DNA of 47,804 nucleotides from an uncultured Collinsella sp. GTDB lineage: Bacteria; Actinomycetota; Coriobacteriia; Coriobacteriales; Coriobacteriaceae. Shown here in pieces: positions 1 through 8,413 of this stretch; within the stretch, counting starts at the first letter, position 1; each line of letters begins with the position of its first letter. Both the position numbers and the translations under genes were made by a program. The stretch spans positions 1 through 47,804 of the forward strand of contig CABUOF010000003.1 in NCBI GenBank assembly GCA_902493125.1. The letters are read 5' to 3'. The notes under the pieces are model-generated. The model was not told the DNA's origin, made no database searches, and saw only the letters and a program-made list of their open reading frames with translations.

Positions 1-2
1 CC

Positions 3-812
3 CGCCCGCGCGTGATCATCCCCGTGTTCCCCGGCAACAACTGCGAGTACGACAGCGCCCGCGCCTTCCGTGCCGCCGGTGCCGAGGCCGACACCTTCGT
101 GATCAATAACCTCACGCCCGAGGCCGTCTCCGAGAGCACCCACGAGCTTGCCCGCCGCATCCGTGCAAGCCAGATCGTCATGATCCCCGGCGGCTTCTCG
201 GGCGGTGACGAGCCCGATGGCTCCGCCAAGTTCATCACGGCGTTCTTCCGCGCTCCCGAAGTCACCGAGTCAGTCCGCGACCTGCTCAAGGCCCGCGACG
301 GCCTGATGTTGGGCATCTGCAACGGCTTCCAGGCCCTGGTCAAGCTCGGCCTGGTGCCCTACGGCGACATCGTCGACGCTACGCCGGATGCACCCACGCT
401 GACCTTTAACACCATCGGCCGTCACCAGAGCCGTCTAGTGCGCACTCGCATCTCGTCCAATCTGTCCCCGTGGCTGTCGCAGTGCAGTCTGGACGACCCC
501 TACACCGTCGCCATCAGCCACGGCGAGGGCCGTTTTGTCGCCAACGACGAGGTGCTCACCCAGCTTATCGCCAACGGCCAGGTCGCCACGCAGTACGTAG
601 GCGAGGACGGCAAGCCGAGTATGGATCTTTCCGTCAACCCCAACGGCTCCGCACTCGCCATCGAGGGCATCACGAGCCCCGACGGCCGCGTCCTGGGCAA
701 GATGGGTCATGCCGAGCGCCGTGGCGACAACCTGTACCGCAACGTGCCCGAGCATGTCCCCGGCGATAAGTTCATGCCAGTCTTTGAGAGCGGCGTAGCC
801 TACTTCGCTTAA
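3..812 (+). CDS. purL: Phosphoribosylformylglycinamidine synthase, C-terminal glutaminase part (5' truncated)
   Basis: This is the end of the large FGAM synthase, which performs the fourth step of purine biosynthesis (FGAR + glutamine + ATP to FGAM). Only the class I glutamine amidotransferase domain is in the window. The frame is open to the left edge, so the gene starts upstream; the GTG at 12 is internal. Visible features are the oxyanion-loop stretch PGGFSGGDEP, the nucleophile elbow GICNGFQ with its cysteine, the HGEGRF block, and the MGHAERRGDNLYRN ending typical of PurL. Having the glutaminase in one long chain suggests the fused PurL rather than separate PurQ, although the fusion point cannot be seen. 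A terminator follows at 851-890. Confidence 0.9.
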   Translation, partial: RPRVIIPVFPGNNCEYDSARAFRAAGAEADTFVINNLTPEAVSESTHELARRIRASQIVMIPGGFSGGDEPDGSAKFITAFFRAPEVTESVRDLLKARDGLMLGICNGFQALVKLGLVPYGDIVDATPDAPTLTFNTIGRHQSRLVRTRISSNLSPWLSQCSLDDPYTVAISHGEGRFVANDEVLTQLIANGQVATQYVGEDGKPSMDLSVNPNGSALAIEGITSPDGRVLGKMGHAERRGDNLYRNVPEHVPGDKFMPVFESGVAYFA

Positions 813-850
813 AGCTTTCCCATCGGGTACAATCCCCTCGGGTAACAACA

Positions 851-890
851 CCCGCCACCGGCTCGCCCGGTGGCGGGTTCTTTTTTGTTT
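851..890 (+). terminator. Rho-independent terminator after purL
   Basis: A perfect 10-bp stem (851-860 with 868-877, CCCGCCACCG / CGGTGGCGGG) with a 7-nt loop is followed by a T-rich run at 878-890. It separates purL from the transporter gene at 912. Confidence 0.85.
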
Positions 891-911
891 CGCGCATACA
901 GGAAGGACATT

Positions 912-1847
912 ATGGAAAGCCGCAAGCCGTATCTCGCCACCCTGCCCGGACTCATCCTGGGCTGTCTTGTTTGCTGTGCACTCTGGGGATCGGCCTTTCC
1001 CTGCATCAAGATCGGCTACGCACTCTTTGGCATCCCAGCGCACGATAGCGCTTCGCAGCTGCTCTTTGCAGGTTTACGCTTTACGCTTGCCGGCGCCCTG
1101 GTTATCGTTGGGATGAGCGCGGCCCAACGCCGTCCGCTCGTTCCGCAAGCGCGCGACATCAAGCCCATCTTTGTCTTGTCGCTCTTCCAGACTATCGGGC
1201 AGTACTTCTTTTTCTATCTGGGCCTCTCGCGCGCCAGCGCCATGTCGAGCTCCATCATCGAGGCCAGCGCCAACTTCCTCGCAATCCTCTTTGCCGCCCT
1301 GGCATTTCACACCGAGAAGCTCAATACGGCCAAGGTGCTTGGCTGTGCGCTGGGCTTTGCCGGCGTCGCGCTCGTCAACCTTTCGGGCGCGGACGGCACC
1401 TTTGGCTTTACGCTCGACGGCGAGGGCTTTATCTTGGCTTCCACTGTTGCAGGCTCCCTATCGACCTGTCTCATTGGCACCTTTTCGCGCGAGCATGACG
1501 GCGTCTTGCTCGCCGGCTGGCAGTTCTTGGTCGGTGGCCTGGTCCTTACCGCCATCGGATTTCTGATGGGCGGCGCGCTCTCCCCCACGGCGATTGCCCC
1601 CGCCATCGCGCTCATCATTTATATGGCACTCATTTCCGCCGTCGCGTACTCGCTATGGTCGCGTCTGCTTGCCGTCAACCCCGTCAGCCGCATCTCGGTC
1701 TTTGGGTTTATGAACCCCGTCTTTGGTGTGCTGCTGAGCGCGCTGCTGCTCGGCGAGGGCACCGGGACGAGCCCCGTTACCGTCATCGTTGCCCTGCTGT
1801 TGGTCTGCGGCGGCATCATCATCGTCAACAAACCCAAAAAAGCCTAG
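912..1847 (+). CDS. EamA/DMT-superfamily membrane transporter
   Basis: This is a 311-residue polytopic inner-membrane protein of the drug/metabolite transporter family. It has two homologous EamA halves and about ten hydrophobic helices. The first half carries ALWGSAFPCIKIGY and the pattern ASAMSSSIIEASANFLAIL. The second carries SAVAYSLWSRLL and VFGFMNPVFGVLLSALLLGE, classic for the end of EamA repeats. The ATG at 912 is preferred because AGGAAGG lies just upstream; an in-frame start at 870 would fall inside the purL terminator. The substrate cannot be predicted: amino acids, metabolites or drugs are all known for the family. The gene is monocistronic, with a terminator at 1921. Confidence 0.85.
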   Translation: MESRKPYLATLPGLILGCLVCCALWGSAFPCIKIGYALFGIPAHDSASQLLFAGLRFTLAGALVIVGMSAAQRRPLVPQARDIKPIFVLSLFQTIGQYFFFYLGLSRASAMSSSIIEASANFLAILFAALAFHTEKLNTAKVLGCALGFAGVALVNLSGADGTFGFTLDGEGFILASTVAGSLSTCLIGTFSREHDGVLLAGWQFLVGGLVLTAIGFLMGGALSPTAIAPAIALIIYMALISAVAYSLWSRLLAVNPVSRISVFGFMNPVFGVLLSALLLGEGTGTSPVTVIVALLLVCGGIIIVNKPKKA

Positions 1848-1920
1848 CGAACTCACCTTTTTAGAGAGGGTGTCGTACACTTTAGCTTAATGGAGTACAT
1901 CGGTGAGCTGAGGGCCACCA

Positions 1921-1945
1921 CGCACGCAAGCGTGCGCCCCTTTTT
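1921..1945 (+). terminator. Rho-independent terminator of the EamA gene
   Basis: A 7-bp perfect stem CGCACGC/GCGTGCG (1921-1927 with 1930-1936) is followed by CCCC and five T. It abuts the stop codon of the convergent GGDEF gene. Confidence 0.7.
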
Positions 1946-3088
1946 CTAGCGTATCTGGATGCCGGCTTTCTTTTTCTCGGCCTTGACGCGGTAGAGCTCC
2001 GCGTCGGCAGCGCGAAGCAAGTCTTGCCAGGTATCGACGCCATCACCAACCCGTGCGTAGCCGATGGACATCCGCAACAGATACGGGACCTCGGCGCGCG
2101 CGAGCTCGTCGCTAATCGCCGAACACAGATCTATGATGTCCTGTTCCGCCGCTGCCTTCTGGAGCACCACGAACTCATCGCCGCCATAACGTGCGATAAA
2201 GCCGCCAGACGCCGAACAGACCTCTTTGAGCGTAGCGGATATGACCTGGAGGGCATGGTCGCCCTCCACATGTCCATAGCGATCGTTAATCTGCTTAAAG
2301 CTGTCGGCGTCCATCATAAGCAGATATACATCTTCGGCCTGATCCACATTTGAAAAGAGCGACAGCATATAGGTCTCAAAACGGTTGCGATTGTTAAGGC
2401 CAGTCAACGGGTCGGTCGAGATCAGTTGCTCCTGACAAACAATGTAGAGCTGCAACATACTTAACATGATGCCGACACTAAGGCAGGGACCCGAATAAAA
2501 GATCTGAAAGACACCGGCCACCAAGGCCGGAATGGCGAAAAATGCCAAGGTTTGATAGATGGCCTTCTTTTGTAGGCTCTCGACCTTGCAAGATTGTATA
2601 AACGCATGCAGGGACGTATATATAACGTAGCAGTAGCTGACGATGGGCTGGATCATATAGACAAAACCGCGACGATACGCGCCCTGCGCATCGATATAGA
2701 ACAGGGCATGCGTCCAGTAGCTAGTAAACGCCAGTACGACTACCAGCACCGCAGGCAGCGTTACAAACGCCATCCTATAGCGCGCGGTCAAAAGGCGAGA
2801 ACCCTGCACCGTCTCGGAATAGATAAACCAAATGAGGCACGCGGCGGCAAAGAGCGAAAACGAAACCGCGTTGGAAATCCAGTTGGCAGCAATGCCCAGC
2901 GTGCCGCCCACACCGTCCGAAAGCGTCCAGATTATATCGAATAGCATGTACGCGGCAGAGGTGTAACCGAGCGTACTAAACAATAACTGCTGGGTACTCG
3001 AGAACAAGGAGTGGCGACTTCGCGCGGCAAGCCCGATAAGAACAATCATGCATAGCAGGAATATCTCAATCTTGAGTGCCTTAACCAC
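1946..3088 (-). CDS. Membrane-bound GGDEF diguanylate cyclase
   Basis: This gene probably makes cyclic di-GMP from two GTP. The N-terminal half (about residues 1-215) is six or seven hydrophobic helices forming a membrane sensor without a recognisable named domain. The C-terminal half is a full GGDEF domain: STDPLTGLNNRNRF at its start, the metal aspartate in MMDADSFKQINDRYGH, the intact active-site loop RYGGDEF (near residue 304), and a final DAELYRVKAEKK helix. The RxxD inhibitory site expected five residues before GGDEF is absent. GTG at 3088 is chosen because AAGGGA lies about nine bases upstream; a TTG six codons earlier (3106) is an alternative. It stands alone, with no EAL or PilZ gene nearby. 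Confidence 0.85.
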   Translation of the reverse strand: MVKALKIEIFLLCMIVLIGLAARSRHSLFSSTQQLLFSTLGYTSAAYMLFDIIWTLSDGVGGTLGIAANWISNAVSFSLFAAACLIWFIYSETVQGSRLLTARYRMAFVTLPAVLVVVLAFTSYWTHALFYIDAQGAYRRGFVYMIQPIVSYCYVIYTSLHAFIQSCKVESLQKKAIYQTLAFFAIPALVAGVFQIFYSGPCLSVGIMLSMLQLYIVCQEQLISTDPLTGLNNRNRFETYMLSLFSNVDQAEDVYLLMMDADSFKQINDRYGHVEGDHALQVISATLKEVCSASGGFIARYGGDEFVVLQKAAAEQDIIDLCSAISDELARAEVPYLLRMSIGYARVGDGVDTWQDLLRAADAELYRVKAEKKKAGIQIR

Positions 3089-3186
3089 TAGACGCCATCC
3101 CTTCAATATCCAAGTGGTCAGAATCGCCCGATTCGTGTCTGGGCAATAAACACCCCTACTCCGCAGGGGTAAGGGGAATAATAGCA

Positions 3187-3230
3187 GAGCGCCCGAACGT
3201 CACTGCAAGACAGCTTTCGTTCGGGCGCTC
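3187..3230 (-). terminator. Strong hairpin downstream of the KdgT-type permease
   Basis: A perfect 13-bp stem (3187-3199 with 3218-3230, GAGCGCCCGAACG) with an 18-nt loop lies 46 bp after the permease stop. On the minus strand it is followed only by a modest T/A-rich stretch (TGCTATTATT), so it is a probable but imperfect intrinsic terminator. Confidence 0.6.
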
Positions 3231-3275
3231 AAACGGCGCGAATTGCACGCCGGCTTGATTGACTCGCGTCGACGA

Positions 3276-4298
3276 TTACTCGCCGTCGATGTCGGTCGCG
3301 ACGGCCTCCTCGATGGCCTCGACGCCGGCAGGCGACAGATCCTCTTTGCCGTGGCAGAACTTCTTATCGACCCAGCCGGTCAGAATCGGAGCCATGATTG
3401 CCGTGATGATGACGGCAGTGGCGATCTGCGCATACGCAGTGGGCGCAAGCTCGGCATAGCGCGGGGCGACCTCGGCGAGGGCGACCGGCGTGGTCATAGC
3501 CGTGCCGGCGATAGTGGAGCAGGCAACGGCCGCCTTGCCGTTACCACCGCACAGGCGCTCGAACGCAAAGGTAATGGGACCGACGATAAAGAGCGTGATG
3601 AGGCCCAGCAGGATGCCCGAAATACCGCCGGTGATAAAGCTCGAAAGGCTCATGGACGCACCGAGCTGAAAGCCGATAACGGCGATCGCGGGATTGGCGC
3701 CGGGGACCAGCAGATTCTTGATAAACGGGAACAAGTTGCCCAGGACCATGCCGATAACAAGCGGCAGGATGGATCCGATGATGGTGCCGACGGGGATGTT
3801 GGCGAGACCCGAGACACCGAGGATGATCATCGTGACGGCGGGGCCGGCCGTAAAGAACAGGATACCGACGGCGCCCTGCTCGGACTCATCGCCGAACTCG
3901 CCCATGATGCCCGTATAGAGCGCCATGTTGCAAAACGTGATGCCGCCGATGATAGACACGGAGCTCAGGCCCAGGAAGTTGTCGTTAAAGAAATATGCCA
4001 CACCCAAGCCAAGGGCCGCCGCAACAACAAGCTTGGGGATCAGTACGACGATGCCGGTCTTGATAGCGCCCGGCGTGGACTTAAAGCTGATGCCGGCACC
4101 CACAAAAAGCAGGATCGCGGCGACGATGGTATTGGAGCCACCGCGGCAGGCAGCCGTAAAGAAGCCGCCAATCTCAAAGACCTGCGGGCAGAAGGTGTTG
4201 AGCAAAAGGCCAACGATCATGGGATAGATCATGATGTCGCCCGGGATACGCGGTACCTTGAATTTCTTTTGCACGTTGGCGGTCGCTTCCTGTGCCAT
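3276..4298 (-). CDS. 2-keto-3-deoxygluconate permease-type transporter (KdgT family)
   Basis: This is a 340-residue inner-membrane carrier resembling KdgT, the H+ symporter that imports 2-keto-3-deoxygluconate from pectin or uronate breakdown. Family-like stretches are PRIPGDIMIYPMIVGLLLNT at the N-terminus, LFVGAGISFKSTPGAI, AGPAVTMIILGVSGLA, and TIAGTAMTTPVALAEVAPRY with ATAVIITAIMAPILT near the end. There are about ten membrane segments. The ATG at 4298 has a G-rich Shine-Dalgarno and gives the usual family length; a TTG ten codons upstream (4328) is less likely. No uronate catabolic gene (kdgK, kdgA, uxu) lies nearby, so the real substrate is open; related proteins can carry other organic acids. 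Confidence 0.8.
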   Translation of the reverse strand: MAQEATANVQKKFKVPRIPGDIMIYPMIVGLLLNTFCPQVFEIGGFFTAACRGGSNTIVAAILLFVGAGISFKSTPGAIKTGIVVLIPKLVVAAALGLGVAYFFNDNFLGLSSVSIIGGITFCNMALYTGIMGEFGDESEQGAVGILFFTAGPAVTMIILGVSGLANIPVGTIIGSILPLVIGMVLGNLFPFIKNLLVPGANPAIAVIGFQLGASMSLSSFITGGISGILLGLITLFIVGPITFAFERLCGGNGKAAVACSTIAGTAMTTPVALAEVAPRYAELAPTAYAQIATAVIITAIMAPILTGWVDKKFCHGKEDLSPAGVEAIEEAVATDIDGE

Positions 4299-4448
4299 GA
4301 AACCCCCATTTCCGCTGACGCGGAACAAAAGCCCACGTCACACTTTGCTACAGTAAAGTTTGACCATGGTACCAGAAGAAATAGACCAGCTCGGTGAAAA
4401 ATTCGACAAGTTGGGATGGAACGAGATTCGGCGCCCGCGACGCCACCC

Positions 4449-4772
4449 CTATATAAGGCTCAAGACGATATAGAGTACGATGCCCGAGACGCAGCACCAC
4501 AGCATCGATTTTGTCTTGACCGCCACGACCACGACGCCGGCGGCCGCAATCCAGGGAACCAAGGCAGGCCAGAGTCCCGCGTCGAACGCGCCGGGGCTCA
4601 CCAAGTCGTTGGCGACCAGCGCGGCAAAGGCAGCGGGCGGGATATAGCCCAGGGCCTCGGTAATACGGGGCGACAGGGTCCGCCCGCGCAAGGCGAACGC
4701 CGGCGCGATGCGAAAGAACGCGATAGCGGCCCACGACGACAGCCACAGAACCAAGAACTCGTTAACGGGCAT
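4449..4772 (-). CDS. azlD: AzlD-family small membrane subunit of a branched-chain amino acid exporter
   Basis: This 107-residue protein has four hydrophobic segments, the AzlD/YgaH architecture that partners AzlC to export branched-chain amino acids or analogues. It starts MPVNEFLVLWLSSW and contains ALGYIPPAAFAALVANDL, typical of the family. The ATG at 4772 has GAGGTG upstream. It overlaps the 3' end of azlC by 11 bp, so the two are translationally coupled. A longer reading of this frame to 5006 is only the shadow of azlC. Confidence 0.88.
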   Translation of the reverse strand: MPVNEFLVLWLSSWAAIAFFRIAPAFALRGRTLSPRITEALGYIPPAAFAALVANDLVSPGAFDAGLWPALVPWIAAAGVVVVAVKTKSMLWCCVSGIVLYIVLSLI

Positions 4773-5454
4773 CGCGGGCACCTCTTCCGTCAAATACAGC
4801 ATCGCACGCCAACGCAATGGCAATGCCGGCCACGACGCTTGCCGGCACGGCAATATTCGTGAGGCCCAAGAACTTGCATACGGCGACGGACACCGCGCCC
4901 GAAACCGCCGCGACAACGTTGCCGCGCGACAGCCGCTGCGAAAAGAGCAGGCAGATAAAGAGTGAGGTGCAGACAAAGGCTGCAATGGCGGTGGGAACAT
5001 CGACAACGGCGCCGACGATGGCGCCCGTCGTACACGAAACGCCCCATGTTGCGATAAGGATCACGTTGAGCACGAAGGACTCACGCGGGCCCCAATCCTC
5101 CCCTTCAACCAACTTGGCAAGCGAGATGCCGTATGCCTCCTCGGTAAGTGTCGCGGCAACAGCCAGCGTCTGACGCTTCGAGGCACCCCTCAGATGCGGT
5201 GCGATCGACGCCGAGTAAAGCGCAAAGCGCGAGGAGATTGCGGCGACGCTCGCGACGATCGATGCTGCAGGCACACCCGCCAGCCACAGGTTGCAGATCA
5301 TAAACTGCCCGCTGCCCGTCACAAACGTGCTGCTCAGGGCAAAGACCATCCAGGGCTCCATTCCCGTCTGCCCCATGATCATTCCGCACGGCGCGCCTAT
5401 TGCAACATAGGTAAGCATCACCGGCCAGACGGTTCTAACGATTTTGAGCACCAT
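4762..5454 (-). CDS. azlC: AzlC-family branched-chain amino acid exporter large subunit
   Basis: This is a 230-residue integral membrane protein of the AzlC/YgaZ family, which together with AzlD exports branched-chain amino acids. Supporting stretches are GAPCGMIMGQTGMEPW, SSTFVTGSGQFMICNLWLAG, SSRFALYSASIAPHL and TEEAYGISLAKL, matching AzlC's conserved N-terminal half. The ATG at 5454 gives the normal family length and has AGGATGAG upstream. A TTG at 5523 would add 23 polar, non-conserved residues. The stop codon lies inside azlD. It is divergent from the HD gene at 5581. Confidence 0.88.
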   Translation of the reverse strand: MVLKIVRTVWPVMLTYVAIGAPCGMIMGQTGMEPWMVFALSSTFVTGSGQFMICNLWLAGVPAASIVASVAAISSRFALYSASIAPHLRGASKRQTLAVAATLTEEAYGISLAKLVEGEDWGPRESFVLNVILIATWGVSCTTGAIVGAVVDVPTAIAAFVCTSLFICLLFSQRLSRGNVVAAVSGAVSVAVCKFLGLTNIAVPASVVAGIAIALACDAVFDGRGARDAR

Positions 5455-5580
5455 ACGCTTCTCATCCTGACAAGGTCTCCGAGCCGCATGTAGCGATACG
5501 GCAGAATCATCATCCGACAGCAACCGAGTTCACCTACAATTGCCACCGGATCGAAAGACACAACTTTTTAGGAAGTCATT

Positions 5581-6393
5581 ATGACAGCTATCGATCGAGA
5601 CCGGGCGCGCGCGGCCTTCAAAAGCTACACCGATGCCTACGACGCCACCAACCCACGCATCGCGCTCAAAATCGAGCATACGTACCACGTGGCCGAGGCA
5701 TGCGATGCCGTAGCGCGCGAGCAGGGCTGGTCGTCAGAAGATATTGACCTGGCATGGCTTTGCGGCCTGCTACACGATATGGGCCGCTTTGAGCAGCTGC
5801 GACGCTGGGACACCTTTAAGGACGCCGAGAGCATGAGCCATGCGGCGCTGGGCATCGAGGTCCTCTTTGGCGAAAATCCCGCCGATGCACCCGCTGTAAC
5901 GAGCATCCGCGACTTTATCGATGACCCGGCAGAAGATGAACTCATCCGAGCGAGCATTGCCTATCACAGCGATTTCCGTCTACCCGCGCAGCTCGACGAG
6001 CGCACGCAGAGCTTCTGCGATATCGTGCGCGATGGCGACAAGATCGACATTATGCGTACCATCGCCGACAGCACCGTCGACACCATCCTCAAGGTGGACG
6101 AGAAGACGTTTCTCGGCAGCCGTTTCTCGTCGCCGACACTTGCCGCCTTTGACGAGCACCGCTGCGTCGCGCGCGACGAGCGCAACGAGCCCGCCGACTT
6201 CTTGGTGGGACTCATCTGCTTTATGTTTGAGCTCGTCTATCCAGCGAGCCGCGCGCTGGCGCGCGAGCAGGGCGATATCTACCGCCTGCTCGACGCACCC
6301 TTTGGCATTACGCGCCCCTTTACCAATCCCGCCACGCAAGCGACCTGGGAGCGCCTAAAGGACGAGATGCGCGACTGGCTGGCGCGTGCCTAG
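5581..6393 (+). CDS. HD-domain phosphohydrolase
   Basis: This 270-residue cytoplasmic protein has an HD metal-binding domain. Visible ligands are H in KIEHTYHV (about residue 30), the HD pair in CGLLHDMGRFEQL, a later histidine in MSHAALG and D in VRDGDKIDIMRT. The family hydrolyses phosphate esters such as nucleotides or cyclic nucleotides; the substrate here is unknown. The ATG has AGGAAG seven bases upstream. The stop codon overlaps the stop of the convergent etfA by 4 bp (CTAG), so there is no terminator space between them. Confidence 0.82.
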   Translation: MTAIDRDRARAAFKSYTDAYDATNPRIALKIEHTYHVAEACDAVAREQGWSSEDIDLAWLCGLLHDMGRFEQLRRWDTFKDAESMSHAALGIEVLFGENPADAPAVTSIRDFIDDPAEDELIRASIAYHSDFRLPAQLDERTQSFCDIVRDGDKIDIMRTIADSTVDTILKVDEKTFLGSRFSSPTLAAFDEHRCVARDERNEPADFLVGLICFMFELVYPASRALAREQGDIYRLLDAPFGITRPFTNPATQATWERLKDEMRDWLARA

Positions 6394-7595
6394 CGCTCAA
6401 GCTGGGCCAGCAGCTCTTCGACGACCTCGGCGGCGTCCCCAACAACCTTGTACTGGGCAGCACCAAAAATGGGGGCATCCGGGTCCTCGTTGATGGCGAT
6501 GATGCACTCCGCCCCACCGATGCCGGCAAGATGTTGGATGGCGCCCGAAACACCGATACTCACGAGAAGCCTGGGCGAAACCGATACGCCCGTCTGGCCA
6601 ATCTGGTGGCGATACTCCAGCCAACCCGCCTCCACGACGGGACGCGTGCAACCAAGCTCGGCACCCAGGGCATCGGCGAGCCTTCGCATCAGCGGCAGGT
6701 TTTTCTTGGAACCAATGCCACGACCCACCACGACAAGGCGCTCGGCATCGGCAATCGAAGCCTGCTGCCCCCACTCCTCGGCGGGAATCGAGATCTCGAC
6801 ACGGGCCTTAACGTCTTCCGCAAGCATCACCTGGGTGATCGCGCCGGAACGGCCGTAGTCGAAGTCGGGCGCCTTAAAGATGCCGGGACGAACCGTTGCC
6901 ATCTGCGGACGGTGGTTGGGGCAAATGATGGTGGCCATCAAGTTGCCGCCAAACGCCGGGCGCGTCTGCTGCAGTAGATCCGACTCCGCATCCATCGAAA
7001 GCACGGTGCAGTCGGCCGTAAGACCCGTCTGCAAACGCACGGCAACGCCGGGTGCCAGTTCGCGACCAAAAGCGGTCGCACCATATAGGATGGCCTCGGG
7101 TTTGCGTTCGGCTACCAAATCGCAGATCAAGCGGGCGTAGACCTCCGCATCGTTTTGGCGCAGGCGCTCGTCGCGACAGGCCAGGACTTCGTCGGCGCCC
7201 GCGTAAACCAGATGCTCCAGGTCCCCAAGCGAGCCCTCGGGGCTCATGCCGACCAGTGCCACCAGACGGCAGCCGCGAGCATCGGCAAGCTCGCGCCCCT
7301 TGCCCATGAGCTCGTAGGCCACGGGAGCCACGGCATCGTGCTCGTCAGTCTGCACGAAGACCCAAATGTCTCGATATGCATCAAGGTCCACCGTACCAGC
7401 GGCCTCGTCACGCTCGATCGAGATAGCGTTGACGGGGCAGGCGTCGACGCACCCACCGCATAGGATGCAGCCGTCGGTTACGCGGGCGCATCGGCTGGGT
7501 CGCTCGCCTTCCACTACGATGCCGCCCGAGGCACAGGCGCGAACGCAGCGACCGCAGCCGATACAGGCTTCGCTATCGATAATCAGTCCGCTCAT
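6390..7595 (-). CDS. etfA: Electron transfer flavoprotein alpha subunit with N-terminal 2x[4Fe-4S] ferredoxin domain
   Basis: This is a 401-residue FAD-binding alpha subunit of a heterodimeric ETF. Residues 1-60 are a ferredoxin domain with two cysteine sets: C11/C14/C17/C21 and C43/C46/C49 followed by C53-Pro. The rest is ETF alpha, ending with the FAD-binding pattern VVVGRGIGS and the GVSGAIQHLAGI loop, then INEDPDAPIFGAAQYKVVGD. A ferredoxin extension on ETF alpha is known in bifurcating systems such as LctC of Acetobacterium woodii and CarE. It is the last gene of a glcD-etfB-etfA operon; its ATG directly follows the etfB stop (TAGATG). It should pass electrons between ferredoxin, NAD(H) and the flavoprotein dehydrogenase; bifurcation itself is inferred. 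Confidence 0.9.
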   Translation of the reverse strand: MSGLIIDSEACIGCGRCVRACASGGIVVEGERPSRCARVTDGCILCGGCVDACPVNAISIERDEAAGTVDLDAYRDIWVFVQTDEHDAVAPVAYELMGKGRELADARGCRLVALVGMSPEGSLGDLEHLVYAGADEVLACRDERLRQNDAEVYARLICDLVAERKPEAILYGATAFGRELAPGVAVRLQTGLTADCTVLSMDAESDLLQQTRPAFGGNLMATIICPNHRPQMATVRPGIFKAPDFDYGRSGAITQVMLAEDVKARVEISIPAEEWGQQASIADAERLVVVGRGIGSKKNLPLMRRLADALGAELGCTRPVVEAGWLEYRHQIGQTGVSVSPRLLVSIGVSGAIQHLAGIGGAECIIAINEDPDAPIFGAAQYKVVGDAAEVVEELLAQLER

Positions 7596-8411
7596 CTATG
7601 CCATCCCCTCGATAATCTTGGCAAGCTTTGCCGCCTGCTCGGACGCCGTCCCCTCAACGGTCTCGCACGTTTGGTCACGGTCGGGCACAAACGAGCGCAC
7701 GACCTGTGTCGGCGACCCGGCAAGGCCGCAACGCGCGGGGTCGGCGTTCACGTCGGCGGCACTGACCACGCGCACGTCCGCCTCCTCTGCCGCGCGAATA
7801 CCGGCAATACTCGGCATACGCAACTGGCCAATCTCCTTGGCAGTCGTCATCGCGCACGGCATCTCAAGGTACACCGTCTCCTCGCCGGCATCGCATCCGT
7901 GAACGAGCGCCAGCGAGCCACAGGTCGTAAAGCCCGCGCTCTGCACGCAACTCACGTCGGTCACGCAGGGAATCTCAAAGGCACCGGCAAGCTCGGGACC
8001 AATCTGGGCCGTATCGCCATCCACCGCCATCTTGCCGCAGATGAGCAGGTCGAAGTCCTCGTCGAGCGCCTCGATGCCGCATTTGAGAGCATAGGTGGTC
8101 GCCAGGGTATCGGCACCTGCAAAGGCGCGATCGGTCAGCAGCAGCGCGTCGTCGGCGCCTCGAGCGATGCAGTCGCGCAGCAGCGATTCGGTCGCGGGGA
8201 TGCCCATCGACACCACCGTCACGCGCACGTCCATGCCAAAGCCGATAAAGTCGTCCTTCAGCGCCAGCGCGCATTCTAGGGCACTTGCATCGAAGGGATT
8301 AATGACCGCCTGCTTGCCATCGCGCACGATGGTATTGGTCTTGGGGTCCATCTTGACCTCGGTGCTGCCCGGCACCGCCTTGACGCACACCACCATATGG
8401 AAATCGCTCAT
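7596..8411 (-). CDS. etfB: Electron transfer flavoprotein beta subunit
   Basis: This is a 271-residue ETF beta (FixA-like) subunit that binds nucleotide/FAD and pairs with the ferredoxin-fused alpha subunit downstream. Motifs are VVCVKAVPGSTEVKMDP at the start, NPFDASALECALALKD, DRAFAGADTLATTYAL and GKMAVDGDTAQIGPELA, all diagnostic of ETF beta. Two starts are possible: ATG 8411 and GTG 8417. The ATG is favoured because the G-rich Shine-Dalgarno lies nine bases from it, whereas the GTG overlaps the upstream stop. The glcD stop is just 2 nt before the ATG, so translation is coupled. Confidence 0.9.
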   Translation of the reverse strand: MSDFHMVVCVKAVPGSTEVKMDPKTNTIVRDGKQAVINPFDASALECALALKDDFIGFGMDVRVTVVSMGIPATESLLRDCIARGADDALLLTDRAFAGADTLATTYALKCGIEALDEDFDLLICGKMAVDGDTAQIGPELAGAFEIPCVTDVSCVQSAGFTTCGSLALVHGCDAGEETVYLEMPCAMTTAKEIGQLRMPSIAGIRAAEEADVRVVSAADVNADPARCGLAGSPTQVVRSFVPDRDQTCETVEGTASEQAAKLAKIIEGMA

Positions 8412-8413
8412 CT

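Noticed and set aside
3243..4397. Long plus-strand open frame (384 codons) opposite the KdgT-type permease
   Set aside because: It is highly charged, low-complexity Arg/Gly/Asp-rich translation with no start context, typical of an antisense frame in GC-rich DNA over a real gene.
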